From Prevotella sp. (GTDB taxonomy: Bacteria > Bacteroidota > Bacteroidia > Bacteroidales > Bacteroidaceae), in assembly GCA_017965475.1 (NCBI GenBank), contig JAGCPV010000188.1, positions 1 to 33,364 of the forward strand: a stretch of DNA of 33,364 nucleotides. The letters are read 5' to 3'. Numbering within the stretch: the stretch's first letter is position 1; each line of letters opens with the position of its first letter. This document shows positions 16,694 to 24,839 of this stretch, one piece after another. The position numbers and the translations under genes were made by a program. The notes under the pieces are model-generated. The model was given only the letters and a program-made list of their open reading frames with translations, was not told where the DNA came from and did not search any database.

Positions 16694-18229
16694 TTACCAA
16701 ATACGGCTGAGTGTTCGGACTTGCGTTGAGACATTGCCCGAGAGCAACAGACTGTCGTAGATAGATTGGGGGAAGACAAGGTTAGTCATCGACATGGTGC
16801 CATCCTTGGTGAGAATTTCAACAGACGATTGATCAACGAACAGGTCGATGGTCACCTTATCACCTGCAGTATTCAACGGAGCCTTCATCGAGGGGATGGA
16901 GAAACTGCCATTGAAATCTGCACGGCCAGAGTTGGCGTTACGATGTACGACCAATGAACGTTCTGAGGCATAAATATCGATAACAAACTTCTCATTGTTG
17001 CCGTTACTGAGCGTGATGGTGGCGTTTTGATCCAGACTGACATCGAAACGTAGCTGATAAGCCGATTTATGGGCATCAAGTGGTAAGGTCTCAGTGCTGA
17101 CTGTCTGCCACTGGCCTGCTATCTTGTCAATCTCGCTCACCACAGGACAACAGAGCAAAGGCTTATTGTCGTACTCAGTAAGCTTCAGTTCACGAGGTAA
17201 CGTCATGGCAGAGCGCCAAGGCGAACAGGGTACATTACCTGCATACTGCCAGTTGTTCATCCATCCAATCATCAGTTTCCTGTCGCCTGTGTTCGACCAG
17301 GTTACGCCAGCATAGTTGTCCATGCCGTAGTCGAGCCAAAGTGGATAGTCGAGGGCATCGGCCTTGAACTCTTTTCCATCAAAATAGCCCACGAAATACA
17401 TCATGCCTGAACCAAGGATACGACCACCAGGATTGACACTTACTATCAGTACCCATTTGTCGCCAAATTGAAGAAGGTCTGGGCACTCCCACTGAAGATT
17501 GGGACGTCCTGGCAGATCGACAACGAATGTGCTCAGGTGGTTCCAGTTCTTCAGGTTGGTGGAACCATAGAATTCAATTCCTCGTAGCCAACCCTTAGCC
17601 AGAGCCATCACCCACTGTTTGGTACCTTCATGCCAGAATACTTTCGGATCGCGTAGGTTGTCGTCGTTGTTTCTGATAACAGGGTTGCCTGAATAGCGGG
17701 TAAATGTCTGACCTCCATCGGTAGAGTAGGCAATGCTCTGTTGCTGAATGCCATCGGCCGATGTATAGAGAGCCACCATCGCATTTGCACCAAAGCCACC
17801 AGTATTGTCTTTATCGATGATGGCTGAGCCCGAGAAGATATCTCCAAGTTCGTCACGTTGGAGTGCTACGGATTGTTCCTTCCAATGTATCAGGTCGGAG
17901 GAGGTAGCATGGCCCCACGACATATTGCCCCAATCGTTGCCTCTCGGATTATACTGATAGAACAAGTGATATGTTCCATCGGCATAAACCATTCCGTTGG
18001 GATCGTTCATCCAGTTCTTGGCTGGAGTGAAGTGAATTTGTGGGCGATACTGTTCTTTATAACTATCTGCCGTCGGCTCCGGAGGCGTTACGGGCTCTTC
18101 AGGCGTAGGTGCTGGAGGAGTGGGAGGATCCGACTTGGGATCGTCACTCGAACAGCCAAAAATGGTAACCGCCATAGCAGCGGTTACCATCATTAGGGAT
18201 ATTTGTCTAAGTACTCGCATAGACTTCAT
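16694..18229 (-). CDS. surface lipoprotein GH32 fructan hydrolase
   Basis: This 511-residue protein has a lipoprotein signal peptide (VTIFGC, Cys26) followed by an acidic and proline/threonine-rich linker (residues 27-55). The GH32 five-bladed propeller motifs are intact: WMNDPNG (nucleophile Asp76), RDP (Asp194 stabiliser) and ECPD (acid/base Glu248). A C-terminal beta-sandwich follows, ending with a characteristic DxSSVEI and TNLVFP. GH32 enzymes cleave levan, inulin or sucrose-type linkages. Position at the end of a SusC-SusD-SGBP operon matches the surface endo-levanase of the B. thetaiotaomicron levan locus, so levan is the likeliest target, though endo- versus exo-action cannot be read from sequence. 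It is 18 nt downstream of the SGBP gene. Confidence 0.93.
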   Translation of the reverse strand: MKSMRVLRQISLMMVTAAMAVTIFGCSSDDPKSDPPTPPAPTPEEPVTPPEPTADSYKEQYRPQIHFTPAKNWMNDPNGMVYADGTYHLFYQYNPRGNDWGNMSWGHATSSDLIHWKEQSVALQRDELGDIFSGSAIIDKDNTGGFGANAMVALYTSADGIQQQSIAYSTDGGQTFTRYSGNPVIRNNDDNLRDPKVFWHEGTKQWVMALAKGWLRGIEFYGSTNLKNWNHLSTFVVDLPGRPNLQWECPDLLQFGDKWVLIVSVNPGGRILGSGMMYFVGYFDGKEFKADALDYPLWLDYGMDNYAGVTWSNTGDRKLMIGWMNNWQYAGNVPCSPWRSAMTLPRELKLTEYDNKPLLCCPVVSEIDKIAGQWQTVSTETLPLDAHKSAYQLRFDVSLDQNATITLSNGNNEKFVIDIYASERSLVVHRNANSGRADFNGSFSIPSMKAPLNTAGDKVTIDLFVDQSSVEILTKDGTMSMTNLVFPQSIYDSLLLSGNVSTQVRTLSRIW

Positions 18230-18247
18230 GGTTTCGTGGATTCTTGT

Positions 18248-19744
18248 TTATCTGGTCTTCAGATACTCCAGAGAATTCTTAGCCAGAGTCAGCACGTTGT
18301 CCTGATAGATGTTGTTGCTAGGATGTGCGCTCTTATCAGGCGAACCATCACGATTCTTCATCGAGAACTCGCAACCACCATTACCGATGCAGAGGAGTGT
18401 GCCTTGGAACTCTGTGTTACCCTGTTGGGCCTCCCAAACATTCATTTGGCTTACCCACCATATCTGGCTATCCCAAGTGCCGAGCGGATAGACACCGTAG
18501 ATCTGGGTGCACTGAATGTAGCATGACTCTTCCTGATTGCCGATGCCAGTCCAAAGTGATGGCAGGTTGAAGTACAGACAGTTGTGGTCTTCTGTCCAAC
18601 CCGGACCCTTGAAGGCAATCAGCTTGGTATCGGCATTGGTCTCTACCTCCAATCCCTTGTAGATAGGATGAGTAGAATGATCCTTTCTGAACTTGTGGTC
18701 GGGATTCAGCTCTACAGCCATCTTCCAGGTATCCTCGTTGATGCCACCTTCACCGAAACCGAATGCGTGGTCGTTGCTCTTCATCTCGTCAAGACTGATA
18801 CGGCCCAGATGTCCGGCATATACTGTAGCGTGGCTCCAGAGCAGCATGCTTCCGCCTTCCTTGTACCACTCACGGATGATAGGTGTTGCAGCCTCTACGT
18901 CAGCGGGGATATTCCATACGTCGCTTTCTTCCACACCTTCCAGGTCACGCAGCCAGAAGAGTACGCGATAAGGCTCGATGACGTCACCAGATGTGATGCT
19001 TGTGAACGGTACGAACTGGGCAGTGGGATAGGTCTCGTGCAGCCACAGCCAAGCTGAAGCCTCGTCGTCGTCACCCTTCTCAACCAGTTCCTCAGGTGTA
19101 GCATAGATGCTCAGGAATCCGATAGCGGTCTTACCGATACGGAGTGATGCTGATGTAGAAAGCGAGGTACCCTTGTCGTTTTGGGCTACCAGTGTAACCT
19201 CCCAAGTATCGCCAGTCTCCACGTCCTTAATAGAATAGCTGGTGGCAGAACCGGGAAGTGTCTCGCTGATAGTGCGAACGCCGTTGGTAGCCGTGAACTG
19301 AATACTGGTAGCATCTGGAGCGGCATTCCACTCTACGAGCGCATCATAGCCGCCCTCTTTATCTACCTGGCTCATCTGTACGCCGGTGATGCTCGTAGCA
19401 CCCTCACGGGTATAGCTCTTTACAACACCAGTAGAGATATTTGTGCCATCTGACTTCTTGAATACATATTCGAAAGGAACATTCGTGGGAACGGTCTTAT
19501 GGGTAAAGCTGTTGCCACTGACCGTCTCGCTGGCTGAAAGTGTACCGTTGCGATAGATCGTTACCAGCATCTGTGCATCCTGTTGAGGCCATGTCCAGGT
19601 ATAGTCGTCGCCAGAGAGCGAACCATTGATCTGAGTGGCATCGGGAGCGCTGAGCTTCATAGCCTCGCGGTCGATGTCCTTGTCCTGACAGGCGGTCAGG
19701 ACAAGTGCGAACATCGCTAATATAATGAATGATATCTTTTTCAT
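18248..19744 (-). CDS. surface glycan-binding lipoprotein, DUF4960 type (SusE-position)
   Basis: This 498-residue protein begins MKKISFIILAMFALVLTAC, a lipoprotein signal with lipobox LTAC. Residues about 30-210 look like two Ig/fibronectin-like beta domains. The C-terminal half (about 210-498) contains FLSIYATPEELVEKGDDDEASAWLWL-type sequence, WSHATVYAGHLGRI, WTEDHNCLYFNLPSLW and IWWVSQMNVWEAQQG, fitting the DUF4960 domain of the levan-locus glycan-binding protein. Many aromatic residues are in keeping with sugar binding. It should sit on the cell surface and help hold fructan near SusC/D and GH32. It lies between susD and GH32 with short gaps. Confidence 0.82.
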   Translation of the reverse strand: MKKISFIILAMFALVLTACQDKDIDREAMKLSAPDATQINGSLSGDDYTWTWPQQDAQMLVTIYRNGTLSASETVSGNSFTHKTVPTNVPFEYVFKKSDGTNISTGVVKSYTREGATSITGVQMSQVDKEGGYDALVEWNAAPDATSIQFTATNGVRTISETLPGSATSYSIKDVETGDTWEVTLVAQNDKGTSLSTSASLRIGKTAIGFLSIYATPEELVEKGDDDEASAWLWLHETYPTAQFVPFTSITSGDVIEPYRVLFWLRDLEGVEESDVWNIPADVEAATPIIREWYKEGGSMLLWSHATVYAGHLGRISLDEMKSNDHAFGFGEGGINEDTWKMAVELNPDHKFRKDHSTHPIYKGLEVETNADTKLIAFKGPGWTEDHNCLYFNLPSLWTGIGNQEESCYIQCTQIYGVYPLGTWDSQIWWVSQMNVWEAQQGNTEFQGTLLCIGNGGCEFSMKNRDGSPDKSAHPSNNIYQDNVLTLAKNSLEYLKTR

Positions 19745-19753
19745 AACTCTTAA

Positions 19754-19781
19754 TTTTCAATTGTCAATTATCCACTTTCAA
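19754..19781. repeat. degenerate 7-bp tandem repeat at gene junction
   Basis: Units TTTTCAA, TTGTCAA, TTATCCA, CTTTCAA run in a strict 7-bp period between the SGBP start and the susD stop. It belongs to a class of similar repeats found at several gene junctions in this window. Confidence 0.6.
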
Positions 19782-19782
19782 T

Positions 19783-21525
19783 TTAATTATATCCCTTGTT
19801 CTGAGTGTAGAGACCAGGTACGTAGTAGAGCTGGATATAGGGCAGAGGGAAGTACTCGTTCTTGCCCGGTGTATAGTGGGCATCCTTATAGTACTGTGCA
19901 TAGGTCTGTCCCTCATAGACGCTGTTCTGCTCTGACTCGAAGAACTTGTTCAGTGTCTGTGAAGCGATACCCCAACGGCGCAGGTCGAAGTAACGTCCGT
20001 TCTCCATGGCGAGTTCCAGACGGCGCTCCCACTGCAGGCACTTACGGGCAGTCTCCTTATCCTTGAAGTATGAATCAGGATAGAGTGCAATCTCGCACTG
20101 GTCGGCTGCGTAGCTGATATGCTTGTCAACAGAGTTCTTGGCGCGCTGACGAACAGCGTTGACAATCTCTTGGGCCTCAGTCAGACTACCGGTCTCAATC
20201 AGAGCCTCAGCACGCATCAGCATCACGTCGGTATAGCGGAGCACATAGTCGTTCATGGCGAAAGCCTGCCAGGGGTTGTCGAATGTCTCACCCTTTGAGC
20301 GCTGTGGTACTTCCTTCAGAGAAGCATAGTAACCATAGGTGTTCGGCGTACGAGAGTTGTCAGTGGTCATCGTGTACTCCTGCTCATATTTGTATGGGAA
20401 GGTAGGCATACCTACTGTGTGGAAGAGACGCGGATCCCATTTCTGAGATGTTGGCATACCATTGACAGGATAGGCAATCTCCTTGTTGAAGTCGTCGAAC
20501 ATGGGCAGACCGTCTTTGGTCTTGAAAGCATTTACCAGGTTCTGGGTGGGCTTGTGGAAGTCCCATCCGCACGACCACATCTGCCAGCAACCATTCAGCA
20601 TGTTGCTCCAATTGGCGCGACCGTAGAGGGTGTTGTCATCCTGATAGTCACTGTGCTGTACAGCAAATACGCTCTCCTTGGAGTTCTTGTACTCAGGCAG
20701 GAAGATGTCACCATAGTCCTCCAAGTAGCCATAATCAGAGTTCTTCACCACCTCGGTATATTCAATGACCTTCTTCATGTAGTCCTGATTGATGTGGCTC
20801 ACGCCGGTGTTATCCTCGTAACCATTGCCCCAGGCCATGGTCAGGTAGCACTTAGCCAGATAGGCAGCAGCAGCGATCTTATTGGCGCGACCGCCATCGG
20901 CCTGATGTGCAGGCAGTACGTCGTATGCAGCCTTGAAGTCGGCAACGATCTTCTCCATCAGCTGCTCGTGGGTGAACTCATCGTTACGGGTCTGCTCCTC
21001 AGAGTGTACTTTATAAACCTCTTCGTCGATCCAGGGAACCTGATTCCAAAGCTGGACGAGCTTGAAATAGAAGTGGGCACGGAGGAAACGAACCTCACCT
21101 TCGCGGATGGCCTTTACCGATGCGTCCATTGTATCATCATTTGCCAGAGATACCAATGCACGGTTGCAGCGGCTAACTGAGCAGTAGAAGTGATACCAGA
21201 GTTCGTCCATGTGGTCGGGGGTTGAGGCTGTCAGAGTGGACCAAACTTCTACCGGGTGGTAGTTGGTATCGGTTGTTCCCGAGCCGCCCTTCATGGCATC
21301 GTCGGAAGATACATCACCATATGGCCAGAGATTAAACGGATAGGTGTACCAGTCGTCACCGAGTTTGGCGTAGGCTGCTGTCACCATCTCTTCAGGCTGG
21401 CTCATAGCCAGATCCTCGCTGATGACACCTTTAGGTGTAACGTCTATGAAATCGTTGCAAGAAGTAAGCGTACCGCAAACGATCAGACCTGCGCAGATTG
21501 CTTGATATATTGTCTTCATAATCAT
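19783..21525 (-). CDS. SusD/RagB-family outer-membrane lipoprotein
   Basis: This protein of up to 580 residues has a lipoprotein signal ending in LTSC, followed by NDFIDVTPKGVISEDLA, the standard SusD N-terminus. The TPR-like core has WPYGDVSSDDAMKGG, YYFKLVQLWNQVPWIDEEV-type sequence and the C-terminal RRLELAMENGRYFDLRRWG and YFPLPYIQ motifs. SusD proteins cap the SusC barrel and bind the incoming glycan. The start may be 21525 (MIMK) or 21519 (MKTIYQ); the latter gives the usual signal peptide length. The gene follows susC with a 46-nt gap that holds an 8-bp tandem repeat. Confidence 0.95.
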   Translation of the reverse strand: MIMKTIYQAICAGLIVCGTLTSCNDFIDVTPKGVISEDLAMSQPEEMVTAAYAKLGDDWYTYPFNLWPYGDVSSDDAMKGGSGTTDTNYHPVEVWSTLTASTPDHMDELWYHFYCSVSRCNRALVSLANDDTMDASVKAIREGEVRFLRAHFYFKLVQLWNQVPWIDEEVYKVHSEEQTRNDEFTHEQLMEKIVADFKAAYDVLPAHQADGGRANKIAAAAYLAKCYLTMAWGNGYEDNTGVSHINQDYMKKVIEYTEVVKNSDYGYLEDYGDIFLPEYKNSKESVFAVQHSDYQDDNTLYGRANWSNMLNGCWQMWSCGWDFHKPTQNLVNAFKTKDGLPMFDDFNKEIAYPVNGMPTSQKWDPRLFHTVGMPTFPYKYEQEYTMTTDNSRTPNTYGYYASLKEVPQRSKGETFDNPWQAFAMNDYVLRYTDVMLMRAEALIETGSLTEAQEIVNAVRQRAKNSVDKHISYAADQCEIALYPDSYFKDKETARKCLQWERRLELAMENGRYFDLRRWGIASQTLNKFFESEQNSVYEGQTYAQYYKDAHYTPGKNEYFPLPYIQLYYVPGLYTQNKGYN

Positions 21526-21529
21526 TCTT

Positions 21530-21561
21530 GTTTTACTATTTTACCGTTTTACTATTTTACC
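21530..21561. repeat. 8-bp-period repeat between susC and susD
   Basis: GTTTTACT ATTTTACC occurs twice in tandem (21530-21545, 21546-21561), followed by a T-rich run. It lies in the susC-susD gap and may affect mRNA stability or relative expression. Confidence 0.65.
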
Positions 21562-21571
21562 CTTTTTTCCT

Positions 21572-24500
21572 TTAGAACGAAGTCTGGATTCCAAATGACA
21601 GACTGGTGCTGTTAGGATACATCCAACGTGGGTTCTCAGGGTCAGAGCAGGTCAGTGAGCTGCTCTTGATGGTAAGCAGGTTGTGACCAGCGATATAGAC
21701 GCGTGCACTTGTCATGCTCAGCTTGCTGATAAGGCTCTTCGGCAAGTTGTAGCCAATCTGTACCTGACGGAGCTTAGCGTAAGAGCCATTCTCTACGAAA
21801 TAAGTAGAGGTACGGTTTTCGTTACCAGTGTTGTTGGTAGTCAGAGCAGGGATGTCAGAGCCTGTGTTGGCGGTTGTCCAGGCACCGAGCATACGGTTAC
21901 CCTTGTTAGAGCCGGCATCAGTGATGCTATAGAAGTCAGTCTGGAACTTCTGGTCGTTATAGACATCCTGACCGGCTACGCCCTGCCAGAACATGTTGAA
22001 ATCGAAGTCCTTATAGGCGAGATCCACATTCAGACCCCAAGAGAAGTTGGGCACAGGACTGAAGATCCAGGTCTGGTCCTGCTCGTTGATGATACCGTTA
22101 CCATCAAGGTCAGCATACTTCAGACCACCTACACGGGCATTCTCCTGACCGCTGGCCAAAACCTCTTCGCGGTTCTGGAACAGGCCATCAACCACATAAC
22201 CTACGATTGAACCATAAGGACGGCCCGACTCTACGAGATTCTCCTTGGCGGTGTGAACATACGAACCTGTTGTGGTCTCAGGCAGATAGGTTACCTTTGA
22301 GCGGTAGAAATCGACGTTACCGTTGATATCATACTTCAGACCATATTCTGTCGTGTGGCGATAACCGAGTGAGAGTTCCATACCCCAGTTCTGGAGGCTA
22401 GGACCATTCAGCCAGCTGGCACCACCTTCACCCATAGAACCAAGATAAGCAGGATTAATCAGCATGTCCTTCACCTTTTTAATATATGTATCGAAGGTAC
22501 CATAGATAGAACTGCCGAGGAAACGGAAGTCGAGACCAGCGTTCCACTGCTCTGTGGTCTCCCACTTCAGATCGTTGTTCTGAGCCTGGGTAGCACGGAA
22601 GCCAGAGGGGAAGATACCGCTGCCTTGCAAAGCAAGGTCGTATGCTGTCGATTCGTTGCGACCACCACCATAGGTAGCTGCATAGAGGCCGTAGCGAGCG
22701 TAATTAGAGATAGCCTGGTTACCAGTCTGTCCCCAAGAAGCACGAATCTTCAGATCGTCGATCCAGCTCTGGTTCAGGTGCTGAGAGATACGATAACCGA
22801 GTGTGAAAGCGGGGAATGTACCGTAGCGGTTGTTCTCACCGAAACGGCTCGAACCGTCATGACGGATGGTGAATGAAGCAAGCACCAGATCCTTGAAGTT
22901 ATAGTCAACCTTTCCGAAGAATGATACCAGGTTGTAGCCCTCCTGAATACCGCCTGCACGCTGTGTGCCAGTGGCAGCATCGGGGAACATATAGTCGTAG
23001 TTCTCAAGGGCAAACATCTGTGCGTAGGCATTTGATCTGTCTTCAATGTCTCTGTGGAGCTCAATACCGCCCAACAGGATGAACGAGTGGTCAACGCCAA
23101 TGTTGAAGTTGTAGTTGGCTGTGTTAGACCAGGTCCACTTAACCGAAGTCTTGGCACCCATATTGGCCGATGGGGTTGAGTTGTTTACCACATCAGAATG
23201 CCATGTGTAGGTAACGCTGTGGATGTTCTCCGACCACAGGTCGAGACCGAAGTTAGAACGGAGCAACAGACCCTTGATGGGTTCGATGTTTACGAATGCA
23301 TTACCAAAGATACGCCACATCTTCAGGCGGTTGTCACGGTTGTGATAGAGCTCGCGCAGAGGGTTCTGGCGGTCGCTCATGCCACCTACAGGACCAGAGA
23401 AGGTCTCGCCGTCCTCTTCATAAACGGGCACTGTGGGGGCCATCTTCAGAGCGTTCTCCAGAGGCTGGCAGTCAACCTGATTAGAATAGGTGATCGTAGC
23501 ATTCTCACCGATGGTAATCATCTTGTTCACCTTGAAGCTGGTGTTGATACGGCCAGAGAAACTTTCGAAATTGGTGTATTTCAGGATACCTTCGTTCTTC
23601 TTATATCCGAATGAGAAGAGAGCTGAGGTCTTCTCTGTGGCATTAGAGATCGACAGGTCGTAGTTCTGAGAGAAACCAGTGCGGGAGATCTCCTTCAACC
23701 AGTCGGTATCGCTGAAACGCATGGTGTGCTTAGAGTTGATATAGCCATCGTAAAAACCGTTTACGGTGAAGTTCTCCATCTGACCTGTTGCGGGGTTGTA
23801 GGCGCTGATGGGAGTGCCGTTGGCGGCGTGAAGCGTCAGACCGTAGTTGTTGGCATACTGCTCGGGATCCAGACCGTCGTTCATGGCAGCCTGAGCCATC
23901 GAGGTGGCATACTCGGCTGTGTTGGCCAGATCCATCATCGACTGCTTGGTGTAGAACTGAGCAGTCAGGTTGGCAGAGAAGTCAACCTTTACCTTGTCGC
24001 CCTTCTTACCGCTACGGGTGGTGATGATGATCACACCGTTAGCAGCGCGGCTACCGTAGATAGAAGCAGAAGCGGCATCCTTCAAAACCTGCATCGACTC
24101 GATATCGTTCATGTTCAGGGTGTTCAAGTTGGTCGTTGTGGGCACACCGTCGATAACGAACAGAGGATCCTGTGATGAATTGAACGAGCCGATACCACGA
24201 ATACGAACGGTACCTGCACCTACAGGTGAACCGTTACTGGTAATGGTCATACCGGGCACCTTACCTTGCAGGGCGCGCATCGGGTCGGTGTCTGACGAGG
24301 TCTTCAGGTCCTTTGTCTCAACGACCGATACAGAACCTGTCAAGTCAGCCTTACGCTGAGTAGAGTAACCAGTGACCACCACCTCTGCCAATTCCTTGGC
24401 GTTGTCGGTCATAGTCACCTGCATGCCGTCCTTGGCGGGCAGTTCCTGTGTGTTGTAGCCGATGTAGGAGAAGACCAGCGTCTTTCCTGCCTCAACTTTC

Positions 24501-24685
24501 AACTTGAAGTTACCGTCGAAGTCGGTGATTGTACCGTTCGAGGTTCCCTTCTCCATCACCGTGGCACCGATAACCGTCTCGCCTGAGGCGTCTACCACCG
24601 TTCCACTGATTTCTGTCTGCGCGTACATTATAGTACTCGTCAGAATGAGTGCAAGACTCAGAACCAATTTCTTTAGTTGTTCCAT
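21572..24685 (-). CDS. SusC/RagA-family TonB-dependent outer-membrane transporter
   Basis: This 1037-residue protein begins with a signal peptide (MEQLKKLVLSLALILTSTIMYAQ), then a carboxypeptidase-regulatory-like domain (EISGTVVDASGETVIGATV, FDGNFKL, residues about 24-95), a TonB-box/plug region (ELAEVVVTGYSTQRKADLTGSV, PLFVIDGVP, MQVLKDAASASIYGSRAANGVIIITT) and a long beta-barrel ending in SLSFGIQTSF. The family imports oligosaccharides across the outer membrane using TonB energy, paired with SusD. It is first in the operon susC-susD-SGBP-GH32 and has a 52-bp-spaced operator upstream (copy B). The length is normal for the family. Confidence 0.96.
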   Translation of the reverse strand: MEQLKKLVLSLALILTSTIMYAQTEISGTVVDASGETVIGATVMEKGTSNGTITDFDGNFKLKVEAGKTLVFSYIGYNTQELPAKDGMQVTMTDNAKELAEVVVTGYSTQRKADLTGSVSVVETKDLKTSSDTDPMRALQGKVPGMTITSNGSPVGAGTVRIRGIGSFNSSQDPLFVIDGVPTTTNLNTLNMNDIESMQVLKDAASASIYGSRAANGVIIITTRSGKKGDKVKVDFSANLTAQFYTKQSMMDLANTAEYATSMAQAAMNDGLDPEQYANNYGLTLHAANGTPISAYNPATGQMENFTVNGFYDGYINSKHTMRFSDTDWLKEISRTGFSQNYDLSISNATEKTSALFSFGYKKNEGILKYTNFESFSGRINTSFKVNKMITIGENATITYSNQVDCQPLENALKMAPTVPVYEEDGETFSGPVGGMSDRQNPLRELYHNRDNRLKMWRIFGNAFVNIEPIKGLLLRSNFGLDLWSENIHSVTYTWHSDVVNNSTPSANMGAKTSVKWTWSNTANYNFNIGVDHSFILLGGIELHRDIEDRSNAYAQMFALENYDYMFPDAATGTQRAGGIQEGYNLVSFFGKVDYNFKDLVLASFTIRHDGSSRFGENNRYGTFPAFTLGYRISQHLNQSWIDDLKIRASWGQTGNQAISNYARYGLYAATYGGGRNESTAYDLALQGSGIFPSGFRATQAQNNDLKWETTEQWNAGLDFRFLGSSIYGTFDTYIKKVKDMLINPAYLGSMGEGGASWLNGPSLQNWGMELSLGYRHTTEYGLKYDINGNVDFYRSKVTYLPETTTGSYVHTAKENLVESGRPYGSIVGYVVDGLFQNREEVLASGQENARVGGLKYADLDGNGIINEQDQTWIFSPVPNFSWGLNVDLAYKDFDFNMFWQGVAGQDVYNDQKFQTDFYSITDAGSNKGNRMLGAWTTANTGSDIPALTTNNTGNENRTSTYFVENGSYAKLRQVQIGYNLPKSLISKLSMTSARVYIAGHNLLTIKSSSLTCSDPENPRWMYPNSTSLSFGIQTSF

Positions 24686-24733
24686 TGTTGACAGTTTAAT
24701 ATTAAATTAGTAATGTTTGAATAAAAACTGCCG

Positions 24734-24833
24734 CAAAGGTCGTTATTATTTTAGTAAAGAGCGTAAAAATATCGTTCATCACGTGCAAAATTTGTTTCAA
24801 TGTAACATTTTTGCTACGAAATGAACGATATTT
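24734..24833 (-). promoter_or_regulatory. susC operon promoter with HTCS operator copy B
   Basis: On the minus strand the operator at 24794-24827 (CGTTCATTTCG ... TGTTACATTGAAAC) is exactly 52 bp upstream of GACCTTTG (24734-24741). A further ATGAACGATATTT at 24767-24779 forms a perfect 13-bp inverted repeat with 24821-24833. No -33 TTTG is evident. It lies directly after the HTCS stop. Confidence 0.65.
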
Positions 24834-24839
24834 GCAAAC